Below, in pieces: positions 7,543 through 14,218 of a stretch of DNA of 17,314 nt. The DNA is from a bacterium. Lineage in GTDB: Bacteria > ARS69. Under the pieces are notes generated by a model. The model worked only from the letters and a program-made list of their open reading frames with translations. It ran no database searches and was not told the DNA's origin. A program made the position numbers and the translations under genes. The DNA lies in contig JALGZR010000121.1 of assembly GCA_025774805.1 (NCBI GenBank), positions 1 to 17,314 of the forward strand, written 5' to 3'. Numbering within the stretch: position 1 is the first letter of the stretch; each line of letters begins with the position of its first letter.

Positions 7543-9246
7543 ATGCGCGCACTGACCCTGTTTGCCGCGTGTTGCTGCGCTCTTTCCGTCGCTCGCGCCG
7601 ACGAGACGCCCCCGATCTCCGCCGAATCGAGAATCACGGCAGTCACCGTGTACGGCGACCGCGCCGACGTGCGGCGTCTCGCCGAGGACCTGAGCCTTCG
7701 ATCCGGCGTGAGCGTGATTCGAATCGCCGGGTTACCGACCTCGATGGACCCTTCCTCCGTTCGCGCTTCCGGCACCGGAGAAGAGAAGATCTCGATCGTC
7801 AACGTCGACGTGAAGAGAGCGTGGGAGCCGTCCGCGCCTCCGGAGGGCCTCCGGCTCGAGCTGGAGGAGCTGGAAGGGGGCATCCGCGAATGGGAGGCCC
7901 GGAAGGCGGGGCTCGACGCGGGCCAGGAGTTCCTGGAGTCGATCCGGCTCTCCCGGTCCGAGGAGAGCGGTCCCCTATTCGACCTGAGCTCCGCCGGGCC
8001 GGAGGTCCTGAGCGGAACGCTGGCCTTCCTCACCGAGGAGGTCGGCAACAACCGGCGCCAGGCCTTCGAGGCGACCGAGGAGCTGGGCCGACTGAAGACG
8101 CGGGCTCGGGCGCTCCGCCGCGAAATCGACTCGCACGGCGCGAGTCGCGATTCGAAATGGAACGTCGACGTGGAGCTGGATGCGGCGGCGGCGACCCGAT
8201 GCGATCTGATCGTCGAGTACACCACGCGGGGGGCGGGTTGGACCGCGGAGTACGACGTGGTCGTATCGGAAGACTTGAAGTCGATCGAGATCGTGTACAC
8301 GGCGAACGTCTCCCAGCACACGGGAGAGGATTGGGATGGCGTGGCGGTGTCGCTTTCCAGCGCCCAGCCCGCCCTCGGGGCGCGCCTTCCCTCGCTGTCT
8401 CCGTGGTGGCTGGAAGTTCCTCGACCCCCGATCGCCCGGCCGGCGGGAACCACCCCCAAGGGGGAACGGCCTTACGTCCGTGGCGGGCGGAGCTCGGAGA
8501 TCCGGACGGTCGTCGATGGAATGCCGGTCGCGTCCTCCATCCGCACGATCGGCACGCAGTCGCAAGGAAGGCTCCGCCACATCAACACCACGGAGGAAGC
8601 CATTGCCGTCCCGCCGTCGGTCTTGAGGGCCTCGGGCGTCTTCGCGACGTCGTTCGAGATCGCCGCGCGGCAGAACCTCCCATCGGACCGCCGGAGCCGC
8701 CGGCTCCGGATCACGTCGGTCGACGTCGACGGGGAGATCCGACACGAGTCCGTGCCCAAGCTGGCCCCGCACGTGTTCCTGATCGCCTCCGTCCGCAACT
8801 CGTCGGACTACCCGATGCTGGCCGGTCCTTCCCGCATTCTCCTCGGAGGCAACTTCCTGGGCCGCGGAGAGATCGAGAACGTCGCCCCGGGTCAGGAGTT
8901 CGACCTCTCACTCGGCGTCGACCGGGCCGTCACCGTGGAGCGCAAGGTGGCCCGCCGGCAGGACGACGAGTCCGGATCCCGTCACGAGTCGGAGATCGCC
9001 TACGCGCTCGAGGTCGCGAATCACCGAGACGTGCCGGTCAAAGTCACGCTTCGGGACCAGATCCCGATCTCGCCCGACAAGGACGTCTCGGTCCGTCTCC
9101 GGAAGGCGGAACCGGAGCTCGTGTCGAAGCCCGATGACGACGGTTTCCTGGAGTGGACCCAGGTGGTCCCGCCCGGCGATCGTCAGACGACCACGTTCCG
9201 GTACGAAGTGAAGTACCCCGCCGGTCGGAGACCGCCGAATCTCTGA
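7543..9246 (+). CDS. Secreted MuiA family protein (DUF4140/DUF4139)
   Basis: 567 aa from ATG at 7543, chosen over the GTG at 7498 because GAGGGAGGG lies just before it and the protein then begins with a signal peptide (MRALTLFAACCCALSVARA, cleavage near residues 19-20). Residues ~28-95 match the DUF4140 start (ITAVTVYGDRADVRR...). A coiled-coil segment spans ~100-195. The DUF4139 domain runs from ~220 (EYTTRGAGWTAEYDV; SQHTGEDWDGVAVSLSSAQP) to the end (LEWTQVVPPG; FRYEVKYPAG). This is the usual architecture of 'mucoidy inhibitor A' family proteins, whose biochemical role is unknown; the protein should be periplasmic or outer-surface. An insert around residues 312-329 looks like a TonB-receptor plug segment. 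It converges on the M28 peptidase gene. Confidence 0.88.
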   Translation: MRALTLFAACCCALSVARADETPPISAESRITAVTVYGDRADVRRLAEDLSLRSGVSVIRIAGLPTSMDPSSVRASGTGEEKISIVNVDVKRAWEPSAPPEGLRLELEELEGGIREWEARKAGLDAGQEFLESIRLSRSEESGPLFDLSSAGPEVLSGTLAFLTEEVGNNRRQAFEATEELGRLKTRARALRREIDSHGASRDSKWNVDVELDAAAATRCDLIVEYTTRGAGWTAEYDVVVSEDLKSIEIVYTANVSQHTGEDWDGVAVSLSSAQPALGARLPSLSPWWLEVPRPPIARPAGTTPKGERPYVRGGRSSEIRTVVDGMPVASSIRTIGTQSQGRLRHINTTEEAIAVPPSVLRASGVFATSFEIAARQNLPSDRRSRRLRITSVDVDGEIRHESVPKLAPHVFLIASVRNSSDYPMLAGPSRILLGGNFLGRGEIENVAPGQEFDLSLGVDRAVTVERKVARRQDDESGSRHESEIAYALEVANHRDVPVKVTLRDQIPISPDKDVSVRLRKAEPELVSKPDDDGFLEWTQVVPPGDRQTTTFRYEVKYPAGRRPPNL

Positions 9247-9251
9247 GCGCA

Positions 9252-9279
9252 GGGCGGCGGGCGCTCGCGTCCGCCGCCC
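9252..9279. terminator. Hairpin between convergent genes, probable two-way terminator
   Basis: GGGCGGCGG (9252-9260) pairs with CCGCCGCCC (9271-9279). The stem extends by a G-U and two more pairs to 12 bp closed by a CTCG tetraloop. It sits in the 53-bp gap between the stop codons of the MuiA-like and M28 peptidase genes. No T-run follows on either side, so it is not a textbook intrinsic terminator; position and stem strength are the evidence. Confidence 0.6.
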
Positions 9280-9299
9280 ATCCGCTGAGACGGCTCCCG

Positions 9300-10988
9300 T
9301 CACCGAATCCGGACGAGGCGCTCCGTGAGAACCCGATCGCCCGTCTCGAGGCGCAGGAAGTAGACGCCGGCACCGACCGCCGTGCCGTCCCGCGTCCGGC
9401 CGTCCCAGCGCGTCGCATGGGCCCCCGCCGGGTGCAGCCCATTCACGATCGTGCGCAGGAGTCGCCCGCCGACGTCGTGAACGGTGAGGTGGACGGAGGA
9501 TTCGACGGGGATTGCGTACCGGATCGCGGCGCTCCCGACCGTCGGATTCGGACCGATCACGAGGTCGAGGGCGGTCGGGCCGGAGGACCCGGCCACCGAC
9601 GTGGCCGGGCTCGGGACGGCCAGGTGAGCGGCCGCGGCCACGACGGCGCGCGTCACGTCGGCGAGCATGTCGGTGTCCTGCATCCCCGCGGTGTCGCACG
9701 TGGAGTGGTAGCAGGGATACGAGCTCCACTCGTCTTCGATCACGAGCAGGGCCGGATAGCCGGCATCGAGGAACGGCGCGTGGTCGGAGCCCCAAGCCCC
9801 CCAGACGTTTTGCGTCCCGAGACCGGTATACGCCGTGCACGCGTCGTCCACGACCGAGACGAGGGACGATGCGAAGATCTCGCTCTCGAGCTGGACCTCG
9901 TAGCTCGAGCTCCAATAGGCCACCATGTCGCAGTTGAGCACTCCGTCGATCTGGTCTCCGTTGCCCATCGCCTCCTGAACGTAATGGTAGGAACCGTAGA
10001 GGCCCTGCTCTTCCCCCGTGAACGCGATGAAGCGAATCGTCTTCTCGAACGCGTAATGCTCGAGGATCTCGGCGGCCGCCAGCACGACGGCCGTTCCCGA
10101 GGCGTTGTCGTTGGCTCCCGGGGCATCCGTGGTGGGCTCCGGGGAAGTCGAGTCCAGGTGTCCGCAGACGATGATCTCTGACTCCGGGGATACGGTACCG
10201 GGCAAGGTCGCGATCACGTTGCGCGCCGGAGTTCCGAACACGAGGAACGGGTCGAAGGCGACATCGGTGTATCCCATGGCCTGGAACTTCTGGTAAACGT
10301 ACTGCTCGGCGGCATCACACATGGAAGTCGTCGTGTACCGTGTCGTGAAGACATAGGGATTGCCTCCTATCCACGCGGGCTCGGCGCCGCTGAGCTCTTC
10401 GACCCGGCGGAACGTGGCGGCCTCGTCGACCTGGGCGACCATTCCGTCGATGACCGGCGCGAACACGGTGGCCGTCTCCCGCGACGGCGGCGGGGGGACG
10501 GGTGCGGGGAGCGGGATGGGGCTCAGCGCCTTCGGCCCCCACGCGCTCGCGAGCCCGGCCGGCAGCTCCCCTCCCCCGACGGCGAGCAGTGCGTTCCGGC
10601 CCTCCATCCAGAGCAGGCGCACGGACGCTTCGAGCGCGAGATCGGCCGGCCCCGGCGTGGCGTCGACCAGCTCCGCCCGGCGGGCGCGGACGAGAACCAC
10701 ACCTTCCCCGGGACCGACGGCGAAGGGACCCGAGATCCGGAACGCCGATTCGCGGAGCTTCGCGACCGCCTCGGCCGAATCCAGAACGAGGGCGTCGGGG
10801 AACGCGTCCCGCACGCGCACTCCCCCGGCGCGCGCGGCCTCGATCGCCCCCGGGTCTTCCGGGACGGCCACCCAGAGGGCTTCGGGAGCGGCGGAGACGT
10901 CGGCGGAGGTCGCGATGACCGGGGCGAGAAGGAGCCCGGCAATAAAGAAGAGAGGTGCGAGAGGCCGGACGACGCGGCGGTTCGACAT
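9300..10988 (-). CDS. Secreted M28 family zinc aminopeptidase with C-terminal FlgD/T9SS-type domain
   Basis: 562 aa from ATG at 10988 with AGGGAG upstream; the signal peptide covers ~1-30 (PLAPLFFIAGLLLAPVIATSA). An N-terminal propeptide-like region (~35-150) ends in a proline-rich linker (LPAPVPPPPS). The M28 catalytic domain (~200-455) shows all five zinc ligands: CGHLDS (His277), GANDNASG (Asp294, bridging), GEEQGLYGS (Glu326 base, Glu327 ligand), NCDMVAYW (Asp354) and YPCYHSTCDT (His428). Cysteines at 353, 426 and 431 suggest disulphides, in line with export. The C-terminal ~80 residues (LVIGPNPTVGSAAIRYAI to GVYFLRLETGDRVLTERLVRIR in two blocks) are a FlgD-like/T9SS sorting-type beta domain. 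It cleaves N-terminal residues from peptides outside the cell. A TATCAT -10-like box sits at 11078-11073, but no good -35 accompanies it. Confidence 0.93.
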   Translation of the reverse strand: MSNRRVVRPLAPLFFIAGLLLAPVIATSADVSAAPEALWVAVPEDPGAIEAARAGGVRVRDAFPDALVLDSAEAVAKLRESAFRISGPFAVGPGEGVVLVRARRAELVDATPGPADLALEASVRLLWMEGRNALLAVGGGELPAGLASAWGPKALSPIPLPAPVPPPPSRETATVFAPVIDGMVAQVDEAATFRRVEELSGAEPAWIGGNPYVFTTRYTTTSMCDAAEQYVYQKFQAMGYTDVAFDPFLVFGTPARNVIATLPGTVSPESEIIVCGHLDSTSPEPTTDAPGANDNASGTAVVLAAAEILEHYAFEKTIRFIAFTGEEQGLYGSYHYVQEAMGNGDQIDGVLNCDMVAYWSSSYEVQLESEIFASSLVSVVDDACTAYTGLGTQNVWGAWGSDHAPFLDAGYPALLVIEDEWSSYPCYHSTCDTAGMQDTDMLADVTRAVVAAAAHLAVPSPATSVAGSSGPTALDLVIGPNPTVGSAAIRYAIPVESSVHLTVHDVGGRLLRTIVNGLHPAGAHATRWDGRTRDGTAVGAGVYFLRLETGDRVLTERLVRIR

Positions 10989-11104
10989 GGGGGCGCTCCC
11001 TGGAGTCACGAGGCGGTGGTGCCGTCGGCGAACGCGAGGATCACCGTCTCCGACGGGCGAAGCTGACCCTCCATGATACTGCATGCCGGGGCCGGGGAAC
11101 CCCG

Positions 11105-13309
11105 TCATCGACCCCTCTCTCGATCCACCAGCTGCCGGCCCCGGCGCGCCGCCTCGAGACTCGGCTCGATCGCCAGAGCCCGCCGGTAGGCCGCGTCCGC
11201 TCGGTCGAGTTCCCCCCCGAGAAGCCGCAGGTTCCCGAGGAAGACCAGCGCCCCGGCATTCGTGGACCAGAGCGCCAGGCTCTTCTCACTCAGCGTGATC
11301 GCTCCCTCGCGATCGCCGCGCGCCCACGCGACCCGGGCGAGCCCCTCCCAGGGAACCGGGTCGTCCGAATTGACCCGCGCGTAGTGGAGGAACAGCTCCT
11401 CCGCGCCGTCGACGTCTCCGGAACTCAGTCGATGGTAGGCGAGCGGACCGACGGCGCGCAGCGCGAGCGAATCCCGCGCGACCACCGTCTCCAGGCGGGC
11501 GACCGCATCGGGTCGCCCGAGCTCGTACTTCAACGCCGCCTCCCAGGCCGCGGCGCCCGTGAAGGACTCGGGCGCGAGGGAGGCGGCCCGCTCGAAGCGC
11601 CGGGCCGCCTCCTCCCGCTCCGGCGCGGACCGGCCCTGACGGAAGAGTCCCTCCACGAACTCGTCGAGAAACCGATGGTCCTCCGCCGGGCCGAGATCGG
11701 CGGGCGGATCGGGCGCATCGATTCGGCGGAGGTAGACGGTCTCGGTCCCGAAGGTCGTCGGGTCGGTGCGAAAGGAGATCGGGAAGTAGCTCCGATGGAA
11801 GTCCTCGTAGAGAAACAGGGCCTTTTCGGCATTCGAGCTCGGGCGAACCCCCGTCGAGAAGAAGATGGCCCCCGGTCTCCTCCGCAGGACGCTCGCCGCG
11901 TTGTACTTCTTCTCCTTCCAAGTATCGGTGAGCCCGGCGACGAACTCCGGGTGCCGGGCGATCTCCGCGTCGGTGAGCCCGAGCATGTCGAGCACCGGCC
12001 GCCGGGAGGTGTAGGCGACCGCCCCGATGGTCGTCGTGGAGATTCCCTCGCCCGGAGGCAGCCGCTCGTCGAGCCAGACGCCGAAGTCCTCCATCAACTC
12101 GACGTAGCGCTGCGCGACGTCACGCTTCTCCCGGACCTGATCCCGGTGAGCGAGGTACCCGACCAGGGCGACCGCGACCGGGAGGGCGATCCCGGCGGCC
12201 ACGGCGGCGGTCGATCCATGACTTCGGTTCCGGTCTTCGTTGCCGGCGCCCATCCCCGGCAATCTCGCGACCACCTCCTGCGCGCCCGCGGCAATCAGGA
12301 TCGAAGTCATCGGAAGCAAAGGAACCCAGAAACGGTGAACCGGCAACACGTCCCCTCCGATCGCGACGACGTAGCCCGCATACACCACCCCGAGAACCAG
12401 CAGCGACGCACAGAATCGGCGGCGGCGGCGCGACAGAAGCGAGCCGAGGGCGAGTGCGGGGGCGAGGCCCCACGCGCCGAATCGATCGAAGTACGCGACG
12501 GCGTAGTCGATCCCCCGCGCGAAGTAGACGGCCGAGACACCGGCCTTCGCGTGGTAGGTGTTCGGGAGCAGGTCGCCGTAGTAGCTGAGCTTCCAGAGGG
12601 CGTACGGGACGAGCGGACCGAGGAAGAGCGCCGCATCCACGACGAGACCCTTGACACCCCGGCCATCCCGGGCGGGACCGGAACCGGTGACCGTATCGAC
12701 CATGCGCCAGGCATACCAGAGCGCGAACAGGAGCGGCGCGTCCGGACGTGTCATCGTCGCGATCGAGAAGAGAACGGGGGCGAGAAGCCGGCCGCCCGGA
12801 CCGACATCGGGAGCCAACCCCCGCTCGAACGCCGCCGCGACCAGAAAGACGAAGAGCCCGGTCTCGAGGCCGCTCGGGCTCCAGTAGGCGAGCGCGGAGC
12901 TCGAGGCCATCAGGGCGGCGGTCCCGACCGCCGCCGGTCCCCAGCGCGCCGCTTCCCGGCCCGCCGGTCCTCGGCCGCCGGGCGCCGTCCTCCGTTCTCC
13001 GGACAACGCGCGCGCCCACCGCGCCGTGATCCCGATCGCGGCGGCCGCGAACCCGACCCCGAGCCAGCGGGACACGGCGATGGGCGGGAGTCCCAGCTTC
13101 ATGAGGAGCGCGAGGAGAAGCGTCCAGGTGAAGTTCGAATACCCCTCGACCCGCTCTCCCGGGACGAAGACGAGTCCCTGACCCTCCACCAGGTTGCGCG
13201 CGTACACCAGAGAGATGTACGCGTCGTCCATCGTATGGCGCAGCTCGTAGGCGTGGAGGATGAACGCGGCGACGGCCGCCAGAACGAGAGCGAGGCCCAG
13301 CTTTCTCAA
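11105..13309 (-). CDS. GT-C membrane glycosyltransferase with C-terminal TPR-like repeats
   Basis: 734 aa from the TTG at 13309 (GGAAGGGG upstream). The frame is open to a GTG at 13504, but the added 65 residues are Arg/Gly/Pro-rich with untypical codons, so I prefer the later start; a GTG at 13468 with GGAGGGG remains possible. The first helix (~3-20) is followed by the GT-C signature HTMDDAYISLVYARNLVEG (catalytic Asp pair 28-29) and VFVPGERVEGYSNFTWTLLL, as in AftB/ArnT-like transferases that use lipid-linked sugars. About ten membrane segments run to ~400. Residues ~410-540 are a periplasmic domain (WLDERLPPGEGISTTTIGAVAY, in two blocks; PVLDMLGLTDAEIARHP). The last ~190 residues hold helical TPR-like units (AEELFLHYARVNSDDPVPWE; ALVFLGNLRLLGGELDRAD). 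Donor and acceptor are unknown. It is divergent from the TetR operon. Confidence 0.8.
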   Translation of the reverse strand: MRKLGLALVLAAVAAFILHAYELRHTMDDAYISLVYARNLVEGQGLVFVPGERVEGYSNFTWTLLLALLMKLGLPPIAVSRWLGVGFAAAAIGITARWARALSGERRTAPGGRGPAGREAARWGPAAVGTAALMASSSALAYWSPSGLETGLFVFLVAAAFERGLAPDVGPGGRLLAPVLFSIATMTRPDAPLLFALWYAWRMVDTVTGSGPARDGRGVKGLVVDAALFLGPLVPYALWKLSYYGDLLPNTYHAKAGVSAVYFARGIDYAVAYFDRFGAWGLAPALALGSLLSRRRRRFCASLLVLGVVYAGYVVAIGGDVLPVHRFWVPLLPMTSILIAAGAQEVVARLPGMGAGNEDRNRSHGSTAAVAAGIALPVAVALVGYLAHRDQVREKRDVAQRYVELMEDFGVWLDERLPPGEGISTTTIGAVAYTSRRPVLDMLGLTDAEIARHPEFVAGLTDTWKEKKYNAASVLRRRPGAIFFSTGVRPSSNAEKALFLYEDFHRSYFPISFRTDPTTFGTETVYLRRIDAPDPPADLGPAEDHRFLDEFVEGLFRQGRSAPEREEAARRFERAASLAPESFTGAAAWEAALKYELGRPDAVARLETVVARDSLALRAVGPLAYHRLSSGDVDGAEELFLHYARVNSDDPVPWEGLARVAWARGDREGAITLSEKSLALWSTNAGALVFLGNLRLLGGELDRADAAYRRALAIEPSLEAARRGRQLVDRERGR

Positions 13310-13518
13310 GGCCCGTACCCCTTCCCGGGCTTCCCCCAAACCCGAGGGCGATCGACGGACGTCCTCCCATCTTTCTGCCGGCCCGCCGATCTCCCGGTGA
13401 GGCCGCCGATCGTACCACCGCTCTCCGGCCAGGGTCCCCTGCCCTCGGCTCGGAGATCTCCCCTTCACGAGCCCCTCCCCCCGCATCGACGGAGGGGATT
13501 TCACCCTATATTGGATGT

Positions 13519-13552
13519 TTCGAGACGTGGCCCTTGACCCCGACGTCTCGAA
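13519..13552. repeat. Inverted repeat spanning the -35 box of the TetR operon
   Basis: TTCGAGACGT (13519-13528) and ACGTCTCGAA (13543-13552) are perfect 10-bp inverted arms separated by 14 bp. The -35 hexamer (13534-13539) lies inside the spacer. Arm centres are 24 bp apart. It differs in sequence from the downstream palindrome, so it may be the site of a second regulator. Confidence 0.5.
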
Positions 13553-13562
13553 TGCCTAAGAT
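13534..13562 (+). promoter_or_regulatory. Sigma70-like promoter of the tetR-benzoyl-CoA reductase operon
   Basis: TTGACC (13534-13539), a 17-bp spacer and TAAGAT (13557-13562). Transcription would start around 13569, inside the adjoining palindrome, leaving a leader of about 44 nt before the ATG at 13613. Box quality and spacing are good. Confidence 0.7.
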
Positions 13563-13588
13563 GAACATACCGACCGGTCGGTATGTTC
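13563..13588. promoter_or_regulatory. Perfect 26-bp palindrome, probable TetR-family operator
   Basis: The arm GAACATACCGACC (13563-13575) is followed directly by its reverse complement GGTCGGTATGTTC (13576-13588), with no mismatch and no spacer. It starts on the base after the -10 box and covers the expected transcription start. Bound protein would block initiation. The adjacent downstream gene is a TetR-family regulator, so autorepression of the whole operon is the obvious reading. The core ACCGACCGGTCGGT is a form seen at operators of several TetR-type repressors. Confidence 0.75.
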
Positions 13589-13612
13589 CTTCCTCGGCCC
13601 CCCGGAGGCCGC

Positions 13613-14218
13613 ATGATCCTCACGAAGTCACGAAACACGGTGGCCAAGATCCTGGCGGCGGCTCAGGAGCTCTTCCTGGAGAAGAACTACGCCGACGTGA
13701 CGATGGACCGGATCGCCCAGGCGGCGGCCGTCACCAAGGGCGCGCTCTACCACCACTTCGCGAGCAAGGAAGAGCTGTACCTGGCCCTCCTCCACCGCGA
13801 TCTCGACGAGAAGCGGGAGGTCTTCCGCAGTGCCGTCGACTCTTCCGGCAGCGCCCTGGATCGGCTACGCCGTCTCACGAGAGCGTTCTTCGAGCTGCCG
13901 GCCCCGAAGCGGGAGCTCATTCGACTGATCCGACGGGACGTGAACGTATTTCGGGACCCGGTTCGTGCCGACCTGATCCGGGCCTATCGGATCTCCCTCC
14001 CCGACCCGGTGGAGAGGATCCTCCGGGACGGCATCCGGGACGGGGAGCTCGTGGCCACCGATCCCCGCCTTCTCGCCTGGTCCTTCATCGCTCTCGTGGA
14101 AGTCTTCCTGAGCGGACACGCCGCCCAGGTCTTTCCCGATATGGACTCCCGGCTGGACCACGTCATGAACCTCTTCTTCGGGGGCGCCGCAGCGCCCCGA
14201 CCCGGAGCGATCCCGTGA
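13613..14218 (+). CDS. TetR/AcrR family transcriptional regulator, probable repressor of the benzoyl-CoA reductase operon
   Basis: 201 aa from ATG at 13613, with CCGGAGG just upstream; the earlier in-frame ATG at 13583 falls inside the palindrome and lacks a ribosome site. The N-terminal helix-turn-helix is clear: ILAAAQELFLEKNYADVTMD, then RIAQAAAVTKGALYHHFASK with the family's YHHF-x-SKEEL ending (residues ~12-56). The C-terminal ligand domain (~60-200) is helical and shows no motif that identifies the ligand. The gene's stop overlaps the GTG of the next gene (GTGA), so the regulator is co-translated with the reductase subunits. By analogy with other aromatic-CoA operons, the ligand may be benzoyl-CoA or another acyl-CoA; that is inference. 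Confidence 0.92.
   Translation: MILTKSRNTVAKILAAAQELFLEKNYADVTMDRIAQAAAVTKGALYHHFASKEELYLALLHRDLDEKREVFRSAVDSSGSALDRLRRLTRAFFELPAPKRELIRLIRRDVNVFRDPVRADLIRAYRISLPDPVERILRDGIRDGELVATDPRLLAWSFIALVEVFLSGHAAQVFPDMDSRLDHVMNLFFGGAAAPRPGAIP

Larger units (their letters stand above)
13310..13612. other. Divergent regulatory region between the GT-C gene and the TetR/benzoyl-CoA reductase operon
   Basis: This ~300-bp stretch contains the plus-strand promoter (13534-13562), a 26-bp palindrome (13563-13588) and a second inverted repeat (13519-13552). On the minus strand I see an AATATA at 13512-13507 that could be a -10 box, without a matching -35. If used, transcription would begin inside or after the GTG at 13504, which argues for a later start of the GT-C gene. 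Confidence 0.5.

Noticed and set aside
7221-9137. Plus-strand 638-codon frame overlapping the MuiA-like gene in another phase
   Set aside because: No domain content; the MuiA frame has a signal peptide and both family domains.
11044-11104. Small hairpins (CCGTC/GACGG and CGGGG/CCCCG) between the GT-C and M28 genes as terminators
   Set aside because: Five-base stems with no T-run, expected by chance in DNA this GC-rich.
13310-13504. N-terminal extension of the GT-C gene to the GTG at 13504
   Set aside because: The 65 extra residues are Arg/Gly/Pro-rich with untypical codons and the GTG lacks a good ribosome site; the TTG at 13309 follows GGAAGGGG and leads straight into the first membrane helix. 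GTG at 13468 is not fully excluded.
10955-13537. Very long plus-strand open frame (860 codons) opposite the GT-C and M28 genes
   Set aside because: Arg/Gly/Pro/Glu-rich translation with no domain; it mirrors a minus-strand gene with clear membrane helices and motifs. It is a GC-driven antisense shadow.
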